64,000 nucleotides of DNA from Atherix ibis (taxonomy: Eukaryota; Arthropoda; Insecta; Diptera; Athericidae). Positions 25,901 to 37,169 of the stretch are shown here, piece by piece. Numbering within the stretch: position 1 is the first letter of the stretch; each line of letters begins with the position of its first letter. A model generated the notes under the pieces. It made no database searches and had not been told where the DNA came from. It was given only the letters and a program-made list of their open reading frames with translations. A program made the translations under genes and the position numbers. The DNA is taken from the NCBI GenBank assembly GCA_958298945.1, contig OY282606.1, positions 42,421,920 to 42,485,919 of the forward strand, read 5' to 3'.

Positions 25901-27063
25901 TAATGCTGTAATTTTCAATAGATGGCGCTGCATGTTGTATGATTTAAATATAAAGTTCGGTTATTTTTGGACACACCGTGTATGATTAATTATACTTATA
26001 ATTAATTTTACTGTCTATTAGAATGTAGTTAACTTATCTAATCAACGTTTAACTAATTATAAGCTACAAAGTTTTACTGTTTTTTGGTTTGATTATATTT
26101 ACAACTTTGAATTTCAACAAATATTTGAATATCAACAAGTATTTCTTATGCGGAGTATAAAGTGTTTTATAAAATGCAGGTTTTTCGTTTTTAATATACA
26201 TATATAAGAAATATTCAAAATTTAATTGCGAAGTAATATTAAATAATTGTACTATTGCAAAATCTGTTAATTGCAGAAAATCTTATACATAGATTAATTT
26301 CAAATGAGAATAGCTTATTTAAATAACTAAAAAAAAACAATTACAATATTTACATTATATTCACAAAAAAAAATATACTCACTATTGATATAAGCGAAAA
26401 ACCAAATTAATTTGTACTGATTCTGAAGAAACTTTTTCTCATCATATTTCATTCAAAAAATCATTTACTCCACAAATATGTTTATCAATATTTCGAAATT
26501 ACTTGTCTTTACACAAACTTTACTGTGTACAAACCAAAGAAAACATTTACTAAAAACAACCAACAAATTATCTGAAAAATAAAATCCATTTTTTTATGTG
26601 AGAGGGAATACACAGTGTGCCCAATAAATAACCGAACTTATTTTTAAATCATACAACATGCAGCGCCATCTATTGAAAATTTGCAGCATTAAAAGGATAC
26701 ATTCATCCTATTTCAAACGTACCTAAATTCATGTAAATCGGATGACGGATGTGAAAGTTACAGCCATTTCAATAAAAGCAAAAGTGTGTGCTAATGTTAC
26801 AAAACAAAAATGGCTGGGATATCTTCATAAAATGCTCCTTTCATCTTGGTTTTCAGTTTTGGAAATAGAAAATAGTCACATGGTGATTGAACAGGCGAAT
26901 ACGGAGGGTGGTTGATGAGAGAAAGAGGATGAATGTATCTTTTTAATGCTGTAATTTTCAATAGATGGCGCTGCATGTTGTATGATTTAAATATAAAGTT
27001 CGGTTATTTTTGGACACACCGTGTATGATTAATTATACTGATAATTAATTTTACTGTCTATTA
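22901..27063. repeat. dimeric higher-order repeat: units 14-15 and 16-17
   Basis: Two unit types alternate. Type A (units 14, 16) has a 2-base loss giving ttacttctttacac (near 23378, 25462), gtgatagatcaggcg and a terminal tatacttataatt. Type B (units 15, 17) has ggtttgatt, agtgttttataaaatgcagg and cccaataaataacc. The AB pair is repeated with near identity, giving a ~2.08-kb higher-order period. Units 19-20 form a further A-B pair with the same type B markers, and unit 18 shares the 2-base loss. Confidence 0.75.
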
Positions 27064-30000
27064 GAATGTAGTTAACTTATCTAATCAACGTTTAACTAAT
27101 TATAAGCTACAAAGTTTTACTGTTTTTTGGTTAGATTATATTTACAACTTTGAATTTCAACAAATATTTGAATATCAACAAGTATTTCTTATGCGGAGTA
27201 TAAAGTTTTTTATAAAATGCGGGATTTTCGTTTTTAATATACATATATAAGAAATATTCAAAATTTAATTGCGAAGTAATATTAAATAATTGTATTATTG
27301 CAAAATCTGTTAATTGCAGAAAATCTATTACATAGATTAATTTCAAATGAGAATAGCTTATTTAAATAATTAAAAAAAACAATTATAATATTTACATTAT
27401 ATTCAAAAAAAAATATACTCACTATTGATATAATCGAAAAACCAAATTAATTTGTACTAATTCTGAAGAAACTTTTTCTCATCATATTTCATTCAAAAAA
27501 TCATTTACTCCACAAATATGTTTATCAATATTTCGAAATTACTTCTTTACACAAGCTTTACTGTGTACAAACCAAAGAAAACATTTACTAAAAACAACCA
27601 ACAAATTATCTGAAAAATAAAATCCATTTTTTTATGTGAGAGGGAATACACAGTGTGCCCAAAAAATAAACGAACTTATTTTTAAATCATACAACATGCA
27701 GCGCCATCTATTGAAAATTTGCAGCATTAAAAGGATACATTCATCCTCTTTCAAACGCACCTAAATTCATGTAAATCGGATGAGAGATGTGAAAGTTACA
27801 GCCATTTCAATAAAAGCAAAAGTGTGTGCTAATGTTACAAAACAAAAATGGCTGGGATATCATCATAAAATGCTCCTTTCATCTTGGTTTTCTGTTTTGG
27901 AAATAGAAAATAGTCACATGGTGATTGAACAGGCGAATACGGAGGGTGGTTGATGAGAGAAAGAGGATGAATGTATCTTTTTAATGCTGTAATTTTCAAT
28001 AGATGGCGCTGAATGTTGTATGATTTAAATATAAAGTTCGGTTATTTTTGGGACACACCGTGTATGATTAATTATACTGATAATTAATTTTACTGTCTAT
28101 TAGAATGTAGTTAACTTATCTAATCAACGTTTAACTAATTATAAGCTACAAAGTTTTACTGTTTTTTGGTTAGATTATAATTACAAGTTTGAATTTCAAC
28201 AAATATTTGAATATCAACAAGTATTTCTTATGCGGAGTATAAAGTTTTTTATAAAATGCGGGATTTTCGTTTTTAATATACATATATAAGAAATATTCAA
28301 AATTTAATTGCGAAGTAATATTAAATAATTGTATTATTGCAAAATCTGTTAATTGCAGAAAATCTATTACATAGATTAATTTCAAATGAGAATAGCTTAT
28401 TTAAATAATTAAAAAAAAACAATTATAATATTTACATTATATTCAAAAAAAAAATATACTCACTATTGATATAATCGAAAAACCAAATTAATTTGTACTA
28501 ATTCTGAAGAAACTTTTTCTCATCATATTTCATTCAAAAAATCATTTACTCCACAAATATGTTTATCAATATTTCGAAATTACTTGTCTTTACACAAGCT
28601 TTACTGTGTACAAACCAAAGAAAACATTTACTAAAAACAACCAACAAATTATCTGAAAAATAAAATCCATTTTTTTATGCGAGAAAGAATACACAGTGTG
28701 CCCAAAAAATAAACGAACTTATTTTTAAATCATACAACATGCAGCGCCATCTATTGAAAATTTGCAGCATTAAAAGGATACATTCATCCTCTTTCAAACG
28801 CACCTAAATTCATGTAAATCGGATGACAGATGTGAAAGTTACAGCCATTTCAATAAAAGCAAAAGTGTGTGCTAATGTTACAAAACAAAAATGGCTGGGA
28901 TATCATCATAAAATGCTCCTTTCATCTTGGTTTTCAGTTTTGGAAATAGAAAATAGTCACATGGTGATAGATCAGGCGAATACGGAGGGTGGTTGATGAG
29001 AGAAAGAGGATGAATGTATCTTTTTAATGCTGTAATTTTCAATAGATGGCGCTGCATGTTGTATGATTTAAATATAAAGTTCGGTTATTTTTGGACACAC
29101 CGTGTATGATTAATTATACTTATAATTAATTTTACTGTCTATTAGAATGTAGTTAACTTATCTAATAAACGTTTAACTAATTATAAGCTACAAAGTTTTA
29201 CTGTTTTTTGGTTTGATTATATTTACAACTTTGAATTTCAACAAATATTTGAATATCAACAAGTATTTCTTATGCGGAGTATAAAGTGTTTTATAAAATG
29301 CAGGTTTTTCGTTTTTAATATACATATATAAGAAATATTCAAAATTTAATTGCGAAGTAATATTAAATAATTGTACTATTGCAAAATCTGTTAATTGCAG
29401 AAAATCTTATACATAGATTAATTTCAAATGAGAATAGCTTATTTAAATAACTAAAAAAAAACAATTACAATATTTACATTATATTCACAAAAAAAAATAT
29501 ACTCACTATTGATATAAGCGAAAAACCAAATTAATTTGTACTGATTCTGAAGAAACTTTTTCTCATCATATTTCATTCAAAAAATCATTTACTCCACAAA
29601 TATGTTTATCAATATTTCGAAATTACTTGTCTTTACACAAACTTTACTGTGTACAAACCAAAGAAAACATTTACTAAAAACAACCAACAAATTATCTGAA
29701 AAATAAAATCCATTTTTTTATGTGAGAGGGAATACACAGTGTGCCCAATAAATAACCGAACTTATTTTTAAATCATACAACATGCAGCGCCATCTATTGA
29801 GAATTTGTAGCATTAAAAGGATCCATTCATCCTCTTTCAAACGCACCTAAATTCATGTAAATCGGATGACAGATGTGAAAGTTACAGCCATTTCAATAAA
29901 AGCAAAAGTGTGTGCTAATGTTACAAAACAAATATGGCTGGGATATCATCATAAAATGCTCCTTTCATCTTGGTTTTCTGTTTTGGAAATAGAAAATAGT

Positions 30001-30159
30001 CACATGGTGATTGAACAGGCGAATACGGAGGGTGGTTGATGAGAGAAAGAGGATGAATGTATCTTTTTAATGCTGTAATTTTCAATAGATGGCGCTGCAT
30101 GTTGTATGATTTAAATATAAAGTTCGGTTATTTTTGGGACACACCGTGTATGATTAATT

Positions 30160-30582
30160 ATACTGATAATTAATTTTACTCTCTATGTTCACTACCTAGG
30201 AAAACATAATTATTCTACGAGTACTTTGAGAAGAGAAAGAAAAATTAATCTAGTAGGCAGGAAATTGTTTTCAAGCAAACATGCCCTTACTAGTGAAATA
30301 AGAGACCCTTTAAGGTTATCCATAGGTTCAGAAAATATTTTGTCATTGACATTAAAATCTAAAATTGTTCCGTGTCAATAGATAAACTTAGGCCACCTTT
30401 TAGTAATCTATCCTCCAACCTGGAGAAATCACGATCGGATCGGTCGATAAAGAAAAAAATTTTAATTAGTGTTTAAGAGCTTGCAGAGGGGTTTTTTTCT
30501 TGTATACTGATAATTAATTTTACTGTCCATGTTCGCTACCTAGAAATACATAATTATTCTACGAGTACTTTGAAAAGAGAAA
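30160..30582. repeat. direct repeat flanking the satellite's right edge
   Basis: About 80 bp starting tatactgataattaatttt and running through a shared ttcactacctag / ttcgctacctag and ctacgagtactttga segment occurs at 30160-30240 and again at 30504-30582, 344 bp apart. Its first 25 bases are the same as the tail of every satellite unit. The DNA between the copies (30241-30503) and after them to about 30855 shows no gene that I recognise. Confidence 0.7.
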
Positions 30583-30862
30583 TCAATGTAGGAGGACGGA
30601 AATTTTTTAAGCTAACATATCCTTACTAGTGAAAGTTGTGTGCTGTGACTTTATTAGTGAGTCTTAATCGTGCCTTGTTGGACTCTTTAATTTAAAATAA
30701 GAATAATTGAAATAAAAATATGAATAGTGTTTATAAATAAAAATGGGATATAAATTTAAAAGTAGGCATAGAAATACCTACAGTAGAAAGTATTATTTAT
30801 TTATTTAATATTTATAATACAATCAGGCTATTATGTTAGCTTGTTACGGAATGTATTTATAT

Positions 30863-31769
30863 AGGGTTTTCCAAAAAGAGTGATATGATTTCTTTTTAAA
30901 AAAACACTAATTGTTAAGGAAATTCAAATGTTTTTTATTTAATGTGAAGTACAATCGATACAATTAAGTTCTGAATAAAACGTCATTCAAATGGCCTCCA
31001 CGACTTCTTTTGCAGGAACGAATTCGATGAACCAAATTTTCGAGCACTTTTTCCACTAAATCAAGTGGTATGTCATGAATAGCACGTTCAATATTGACTT
31101 CTAAAGCTTGAAGAGAGTCTGATTTATTGCTAAAGACCAATGACTTCAAATAACCCCACAAGAAATAGTCTAATGGTGTTAAATCACAACTTCTTGGAGG
31201 CCATTCAATGTCACAATTTCTTGAAATAATCGAATCTCCAAACTTTTCTCGCAATAATTTGGTTGTTGCACGTGCTGTGTGGCACGTAGCCCCGTCTTGT
31301 TGGAACCAGATGTTGTCAAAATCAACTTCTTCCAATTTCAGCCATAAAAAGTTGGTTATCATCTACCTATACCGCTCTCCATTGACAGTAACGGTGTTAC
31401 CAGCTTCATTTCGAAAGAAGTACAGACCGATGATTCCAGCAGACCAAAAACCATAACAAACTGTCAATTTAGGTGAATGTAATGGGTGTTCATGAATAAT
31501 TTGTGGATTTTCTTCGCACCAGAATCGACAGTTTTGTTTATTTACCGCACCACTCAGATGAAAGTGAGCGCACGAAATGTCGCAATTGGAGAACGATTAT
31601 TTTGATAATAAAATTGAAGAATTTGTAAACATAATAATTTGTGAACATTGTTCTCCATGATGAAATTGTAAACATTACTGAATACAATGGAAAAAAAGAG
31701 AGATCATGACATATTACAAATGGCCGAAACGTCACTTAGAAATCATATCACTCTTATTGGAAAACCCTA
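30863..31769 (-). mobile_element. rosa-type (DD41D) mariner, copy 1, internally deleted
   Basis: Minus-strand element of about 907 bp with inverted ends starting TAGGGTTTTCCAA followed by a gagtgatatgattt stretch on each side, flanked by TA. The C-terminal transposase frame 31362-30964 (132 residues) reads FQQDGATCHTARATT, then CDLTPLDYFLWGYLKS. The second and third catalytic Asp (QQDG and PLDYF) have 41 residues between them, the spacing of the rosa/DD41D group described from tephritids. Upstream the frame has a stop just before MITNFLW, and further up the N-terminal DNA-binding region is deleted: the sequence jumps from a leader resembling copy 3 directly to AHFHLSGAVN-like coding. Not functional. 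Confidence 0.88.
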
Positions 31770-32096
31770 TACATATATAATTTCAAGAAAAAAATAGCAA
31801 AAAAAGAAGCTATTGTAATAGATTATTTAAAAAATTTAAATATTGCAATTAATTTATATTGCAACCAAAATAAACCAAGTCCATATTAATTCGATAACTA
31901 AAAAAAAATTGTAAAAATGATAAAAATGGTGGTTCTAATGACTGTTACAACTAGTGAAATCCACTATATTAAAAAAAGAGATAACGCTTGTTTGTTTGTT
32001 TGTTTGTAAGGTCCCTTAGACATGTGCCAGGGGCCACTTCATAGCGCCACGACCGTGAGGCCATTTGGCGACTTCGTAGTACGTGTGGGAATTTTG

Positions 32097-34475
32097 TTAT
32101 ATTTTGTGGAGCAGATTAGTATGTTGTAGAAGATTAAATAGGGGACTAGGGAATGGAGTTGTTGGATCGAGGAGCTCCATAATAGGAGGAATCCTGCTCG
32201 CAAAGTACTTCTTGGTTATGTGACATTCCTGTAGAATATGGTAGACAGTGAAATTGGTGCCACAGGATTGGCAGAAGGGACGGTTGGTGTTGCCAAAAAG
32301 GAAGTTATGGGTAAGAGCAGTATGTCCAATCCGGATTCTGAGGAGCTTTCGCGCCCAGAATTTCGGTATGGATGTTGAATACACTGGTTTGTTAGTGGTT
32401 CTCCAATGAGTCGACAAAAAAGTGTCGCTATTGGTCCAGTCATCGTGTCTGCGGATGGCTAAAGGTGTTAGTTGCCATTCTGTTAGTAGGCGAGGCAGAT
32501 TGGGAATGACTGTGATCACTGGCCGACGGAGTGTTTCTCCAGCCAACTTGTCAGCACTTTCATTACCCACAATTCCCACATGCCCTGGCACCCATTGCAA
32601 CTCGACATTCCTATTGCTAAGTAGGCTATGACGAATTGCGCTAAGTACTGGGCCACTCGATGGGCCACAAATGGCTTTAAGGGCGGCAAGGCTGTCGCTA
32701 AAAATAATAACGTTTTGTTGGCTGGGAATATTGGTCGCAATTTCAATTGCCGTTCTGATGGCCCACAGTTCCCCGTAATATGGAGCTGCCCTATAAGGGA
32801 AGATTCCACAACATAGTGTGCGGGTGCTGCAGCCAAAAAGTTCGACGACCGCAAAAGATGTAATATCGGTGTCAGCGGCGGCATCAGTGAACAACAGTCG
32901 ATGATGTTTTAATCCGTCCAACTGTTCAAGGAACAATTTCCTATATGTGGATGGATCAGTTCTAGCCTTCTTAAACCTGTCAAGAGAAGCAGTCACTTTC
33001 AACTTTGCTCCTAACCACGGTTTCCAATCTGGGTGTGGAAGGGAAGTTTGGAAATCGACGGGGAGGATGGATGAATTGCTTTCAAGGTGGGATATTAATA
33101 AGGATAGCGATGATGAATTCCTTTTTGAGCTGGGGGAGATGATAATGTTTTTTATTAAAGTGTGGAGTGGATAATTTGGAAGGCATAGGTTTTTGTAAAT
33201 TAAACTTAGGCGGGCTTTGTGAAGATAGAGAAAAATAGGTTTTCGACCAGTCTCTATCAGTATGGATTCCACCGGAGATGTCCGATGTGCTCCACTGGCT
33301 GGTCTAATACAACGGTTTACCGCTGCCTCGACTAGTTTTTTCCCTGCTATTGGCACACTGACACATATAGTGAGGAAATAGAGTAAGGTCCCGTCCAAAA
33401 TGGCGTTGGTTACTCTAATTGCCTCACTTTGTCTTACCTTACTTTTGCTGCTGACTAAAATTTTTACCATTCGGAGAATGATATTAATTTTGTCAACAGC
33501 ATTTTTAATCTGAAGATTCCATTTTCCTCCACGGGCAATTGAGATACCCAGGATTTTCATGGAGTCGTTTGGGCGGAGAGGGAAGGGGGTTAGTGACGAG
33601 TCCGATAAACTACAATTTTTTTTCCTGCAAACATGAAGGCAAGGTGGGTTCGATGTACAGATAACCGCACCGTTTATGCTGCTCCAAGTGTTGATGTTGC
33701 GGATGGCGTTATTTATTTGTTGCTGAAGATCAGCACCAGATACAAGTATAAAAATATTGTCGGCATATATGTAGTGGTTAAAGGATGATAGTTGGTGGGA
33801 AAGGGAGTGAATATATATATTGAATAGGATCGTTGATAAAGGGGATCCTTGTGGGATGCCGTTTTTCATTTCGCGTTTTGACGAAAAATGACCGTTGGCG
33901 CGTACCGTGAAGGTTCTACCAGTTAGGTAGGAACGTAGTAATGCCAATATTGCAGAGTCTACTCCCCACTCTGCCAGCTGTAAGAGTACCCTATGTGGGC
34001 AAATTCGGTCATACGCCTTTTCTAGGTCGAAGGACAACAGTAAACCACAATGTCTACGTTTGTAGCAATTGTGGATTGAATGTTGGAGTTCAAGTAGCAT
34101 ACTCAGAGTTCCTCTGCCTGACCTGTAGGCATGTTGTTGGGGATTGAGTCTATTGGCAAGCGCCTGGTTAAGTCTTGTAGCTAAGATCTTTTCCAGGATC
34201 TTGGAAGTGCAAGGCAGTAATGAAATTGGTCTAAAATTGTTAGCCGAAGAATGGGAGAGATTTTTCTTTGGAACTGGAATGGCTGTTGCGACCTTCCAGC
34301 AATTTGGGAAAATAGATTTTTCCAGAATTTTGTTCAAGAGGTTGACAATTCTAATATGAAAAGTCGAAGATGCCTCTTTAATCATTTTAAAAGAAACCTT
34401 GTCCCTACCAGGTGTGGTTCCCTTGAAGGAATTCAACGAAAAGTTGAACTCCGCAAGCGTTACTGGTTGGTTCAA
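32097..34475 (-). pseudogene. LINE ORF2, reverse transcriptase and RNase H part
   Basis: An open frame of about 790 codons covering the C-terminal two thirds of ORF2. The reverse transcriptase shows PGRDKVSFKMIKEA, FRPISLLPCTSKILEKIL, SFDLEKAYDRI (first catalytic Asp), NGIPQGSPLS and then HYIYADNIFILVSG. The family motif is YADD, so the second Asp of the catalytic pair is Asn here (GAC AAT; a single G-to-A change would produce it). The RNase H domain follows with TDAA, GELWAIRTAIE, IFSDSLAALKAI and NESADKLAGE, that is, all four acidic positions D, E, D, D. A C-terminal cysteine/histidine cluster (FCQSCG, YHILQECHI) ends the protein. The frame continues upstream beyond its first usable start codon to about 34590, where it meets the endonuclease frame, so the split is a frameshift and not a separate ORF. 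Confidence 0.93.
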
Positions 34476-34477
34476 GA

Positions 34478-35749
34478 TTAGAGTGGAGGCTGACGGTATA
34501 GGCGAGAGATTTTCCGTGAAGTATTGTTTCTCTCTACGACATGTAATACTAAGGTGGTTGTTGGATGAAAACGAGGCCAGGACTGTGCCAGTTCACACTG
34601 GATAATACCATTTTTTTGGCGACCAAGAATGCAGTTAATACCTCTCCATGCTTCTTTCGGTGAAGTTCGGGAATCAATTGAAGCGGTGAAGTTATTCCAA
34701 GCTGTTCGCTTGGCCTGCTTCACCGCTATTTTGACTCGAGCAGTCCTAAGTCTCAATTCGATGAGATTAGTCATACTGGAAAAACGAGAGTAGTCTTTCC
34801 AGGCCATATTTCTTTCACGTCGTAATGTTGCGATTTCATAGGAATACCATTTTGGTTGTTTTTTAGACATGCCAACTGAAGAGGGAATTGTCCCAGCAGC
34901 TGCACGTCTGAAAACTTTTATCACGTTTTCTGCCTCAAGGTTAGGAGATTGGGCAACGGGTAGATCAGCAGAAGCTTTGAAAATCGCAGCTCTGTAATTT
35001 TCCCAATTTGCGCGCTCTTCTATGAACCGTGACAGTGGTTTTATTTTAACGTGCGCAACATTTGCCTCCACAAGTATGGGCAAGTGGTCACTTCCTTCAA
35101 GGAAGCTATAAACTTTCCATGAATATAATTCAAAGTTCCGTGTAGGAACGAAGGTGAGGTCGAGAACAGAGGTAGTACCTCTGGTTGAAAAAAAGGTCGG
35201 TGAACCATCGTTTAGTAGAGTGAAGCTCGAATCGGTAGAGTTGAGCCATTCCTCGAAGATTTTCCCGCGCCAACAGGTTCTTGGGGAACTCCAAGCATGA
35301 CTGTGGGCATTGAAATCTCCAACGATGATGGTATTTTCAGGTAATTGGCTAATTAGACCTTGCCAATCTGCTGGAGAAAAACGCAGGCTGTGTTCAATAT
35401 ATATATTGGCAATGTGGACTTTGGGAGAGGTATTTACAGAAATAAGGATTGTCAAAAAATTTGTTGAAATGTGAATTTGTGAGTAGGATATGGAGGGGTG
35501 TATGAGGAAACATACACCACCTCTTTTATTGTTGTTAGTTTTGTTGTAAAACAAACATTGGTATTTTTGGTAAAATGGTTGGTTGTAGGAGTGAGGTAAT
35601 TTGGTTTCTTGCAAAGCAACTATTTTTGGAGAGTACTGATTTAGCAGCAGGCTCAGACCTTCAAGGTTATTAAGGAACCCGTAGATGTTCCATTGCAAAA
35701 TGGAACATCTGGCGTTGTTACTTACACCATTTCTATGGAAAATTACCAT
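34478..35749 (-). pseudogene. LINE ORF2, endonuclease part (frameshifted from the RT part)
   Basis: 423 codons containing an apurinic/apyrimidinic-type endonuclease that nicks the genomic target in LINE retrotransposition. Visible motifs in order are LQWNIYGF, IVALQETKL, IVGDFNAHSHAW, DLTFVPTRNF and EGSDHLPILVE. After about residue 370 the sequence (IIQCELAQSWPRF) loses the family pattern and runs to a stop at 34478. The overlapping frame reads LASFSSNNHLSITCRR onward without a stop into the RT part, placing a 1-base indel near 34585-34600. With the frame restored, ORF2 would be one protein, as in other I-type elements. Confidence 0.9.
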
Positions 35750-35939
35750 AGTTGAAGGTTAGGCAAGCTAAAAACTAGAACAGTAATCTGCCCAGAAGTA
35801 GTGCTGCATTAAGGGAGAAAAATATGGTGGAGAAGAACTGGACTGTAAGTCTGTGAACCATTAGAGGTTTGCCGAAAGGTATACCACTTCTTGTTCACCA
35901 GATTGCAGGCTCGTACTCTTAGAAAAAACATTAGCAATG

Positions 35940-37169
35940 TTATTTTTTGGAGCTTGTGCCTGGTTTTCCAGACTTCATTTTTTGTGCTAAGGTAAGAACG
36001 GTGTTGCGATCTTCTGGATCGAGGTCTTTTAACGTGCTAATTAGTATAGCAACTTGTTCACTGGGGGATCGGGGGTGGGTTGACGGTGTTTGGGAATTTG
36101 AGAGTGGGGATTTTGATGGGGTGGTAATTGATTTATCAGAAGAGATGTTGATTCCTGTATTTATAGAAGGTTTTTTGATAATTGGCGTTAAAGAATTTAG
36201 CTTACGCTCAAAAGCTTTTCTGGAAGGAGAGGGTGAAATTTTTTTGGATGTGAGAGGGGATGGTGGCAGTGGTGAAGTGGACGCAGAAGGCGTTGGTGGC
36301 AATGATGAGGATGCCGATGTATTGACGGAATGAGATGACGCACGGACTGCTTGTGCAAAGGTGTTCGATTTTTTTGTGGAGGCATCCATTTGGTTTTTCT
36401 TGAACATTATTGTAGCTGTAGCCATGGAACATTTGTTGTCCGTCATTACTTTGAGAATAGTTTTTCTCTCAGAGTAAGAAGGGCAACAACGGTCTCCTGA
36501 CGTGTGTGTGTTTGTTTTGCAGTTTACGCAAAAGACACGTGTGCATGGCTTTTCTGGATGGGGCGCAAGTTCACAACTAGCACATACCGTCGAAGCCTTA
36601 CAGTATTTAGCTGTATGGCCCAGTACTTGGCAGTTGCGACATCTCATGGGGTTCGGATAATATGTTTTCACATCAAATCTGTGAAAAAGGATGTTGATGT
36701 TGGAAGGGAGTTCGTACGCGTCAAAGGTCAAAACAACAATACCCGTAAATGACTGGGTACCGTCGCGCGTAGAGATTATTTTTCTAGCCTCTACCAACCT
36801 CATGTTGTAATCGATGAGGTTGCTGACGATTTCCTCTTCGGATGTATTTGCAAGCCACTTGCAAAAAATCGTCCCCTTTATTTGGTTGAGGGAGGGGTGA
36901 AGTGTGAAATTTAATTTAATGTCATTGACAAAAACCGGTTTGGCATGAATAAATTTATCGGCCGAAAATCTTGTTTTGGTTGTTAGCAATAGATCACCGT
37001 TACGATAATCATTTATTTTAAGAATATCATTGCTGATATTCTTGACAGCCAGACTAGTTTTAAAAGGACAGAGTTGGTTCGCTCTGAATTTTGCCTCGGG
37101 TGAAGTAGAAATTACTAGAAATCGCGGATGTTCGGAAATTTTAGTCGGAAGGGAGGGGAAGTTAACCAA
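35940..37169 (-). CDS. LINE ORF1, gag-like protein with three zinc knuckles
   Basis: Nucleocapsid-like RNA-binding protein of the LINE. The frame is open for at least 409 codons. Near the middle are three CCHC knuckles: CRNCQVLGHTAKYC, CASCELAPHPEKPC and CVNCKTNTHTSGDRC. The C-terminal 150 residues are Ser/Pro/Thr-rich and end in GKPGTSSKK. The start is uncertain. The listed first codon is TTG, the frame stays open upstream to about 37393 without any ATG, and a good ATG at 37381-37379 lies in another frame (MDVDVRPPDPPSPP) that stops after 38 codons. The simplest explanation is a frameshift near the 5' end of ORF1, but the sequence does not prove it. Confidence 0.85.
   Translation of the reverse strand: MVNFPSLPTKISEHPRFLVISTSPEAKFRANQLCPFKTSLAVKNISNDILKINDYRNGDLLLTTKTRFSADKFIHAKPVFVNDIKLNFTLHPSLNQIKGTIFCKWLANTSEEEIVSNLIDYNMRLVEARKIISTRDGTQSFTGIVVLTFDAYELPSNINILFHRFDVKTYYPNPMRCRNCQVLGHTAKYCKASTVCASCELAPHPEKPCTRVFCVNCKTNTHTSGDRCCPSYSERKTILKVMTDNKCSMATATIMFKKNQMDASTKKSNTFAQAVRASSHSVNTSASSSLPPTPSASTSPLPPSPLTSKKISPSPSRKAFERKLNSLTPIIKKPSINTGINISSDKSITTPSKSPLSNSQTPSTHPRSPSEQVAILISTLKDLDPEDRNTVLTLAQKMKSGKPGTSSKK

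Larger units (their letters stand above)
9347..30180. repeat. satellite array: 20 tandem copies of a ~1,042-bp unit
   Basis: Continuous head-to-tail array with period 1,036-1,046 bp. Anchoring each unit on the string gaatgta, starts are at 9347, 10393, 11435, 12477, 13519, 14562, 15605, 16647, 17689, 18731, 19774, 20817, 21860, 22901, 23939, 24983, 26021, 27064, 28103 and 29145; the last unit ends near 30180. Copies are highly similar, differing by scattered substitutions and one- to four-base indels. Each unit has about 625 bp of AT-rich sequence of no recognised origin, followed by a mariner-derived inverted-repeat element at roughly offset 592-1007. The left edge joins the Get4 upstream DNA inside the shared gaatgta; the right edge diverges after the shared tail aattaattttact. 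Because copies differ in informative ways, the array is unlikely to be a simple assembly artefact, though copy number depends on the assembly. Confidence 0.97.

Noticed and set aside
9347..30180. CRISPR-like array
   Set aside because: The repeats are ~1 kb, contiguous and without unique spacers, and the genome is eukaryotic.
35947..36333. Plus-strand frame opposite LINE ORF1 and similar opposite-strand frames across the LINE
   Set aside because: Antisense shadows of the Ser/Pro-rich ORF1 tail and of ORF2.
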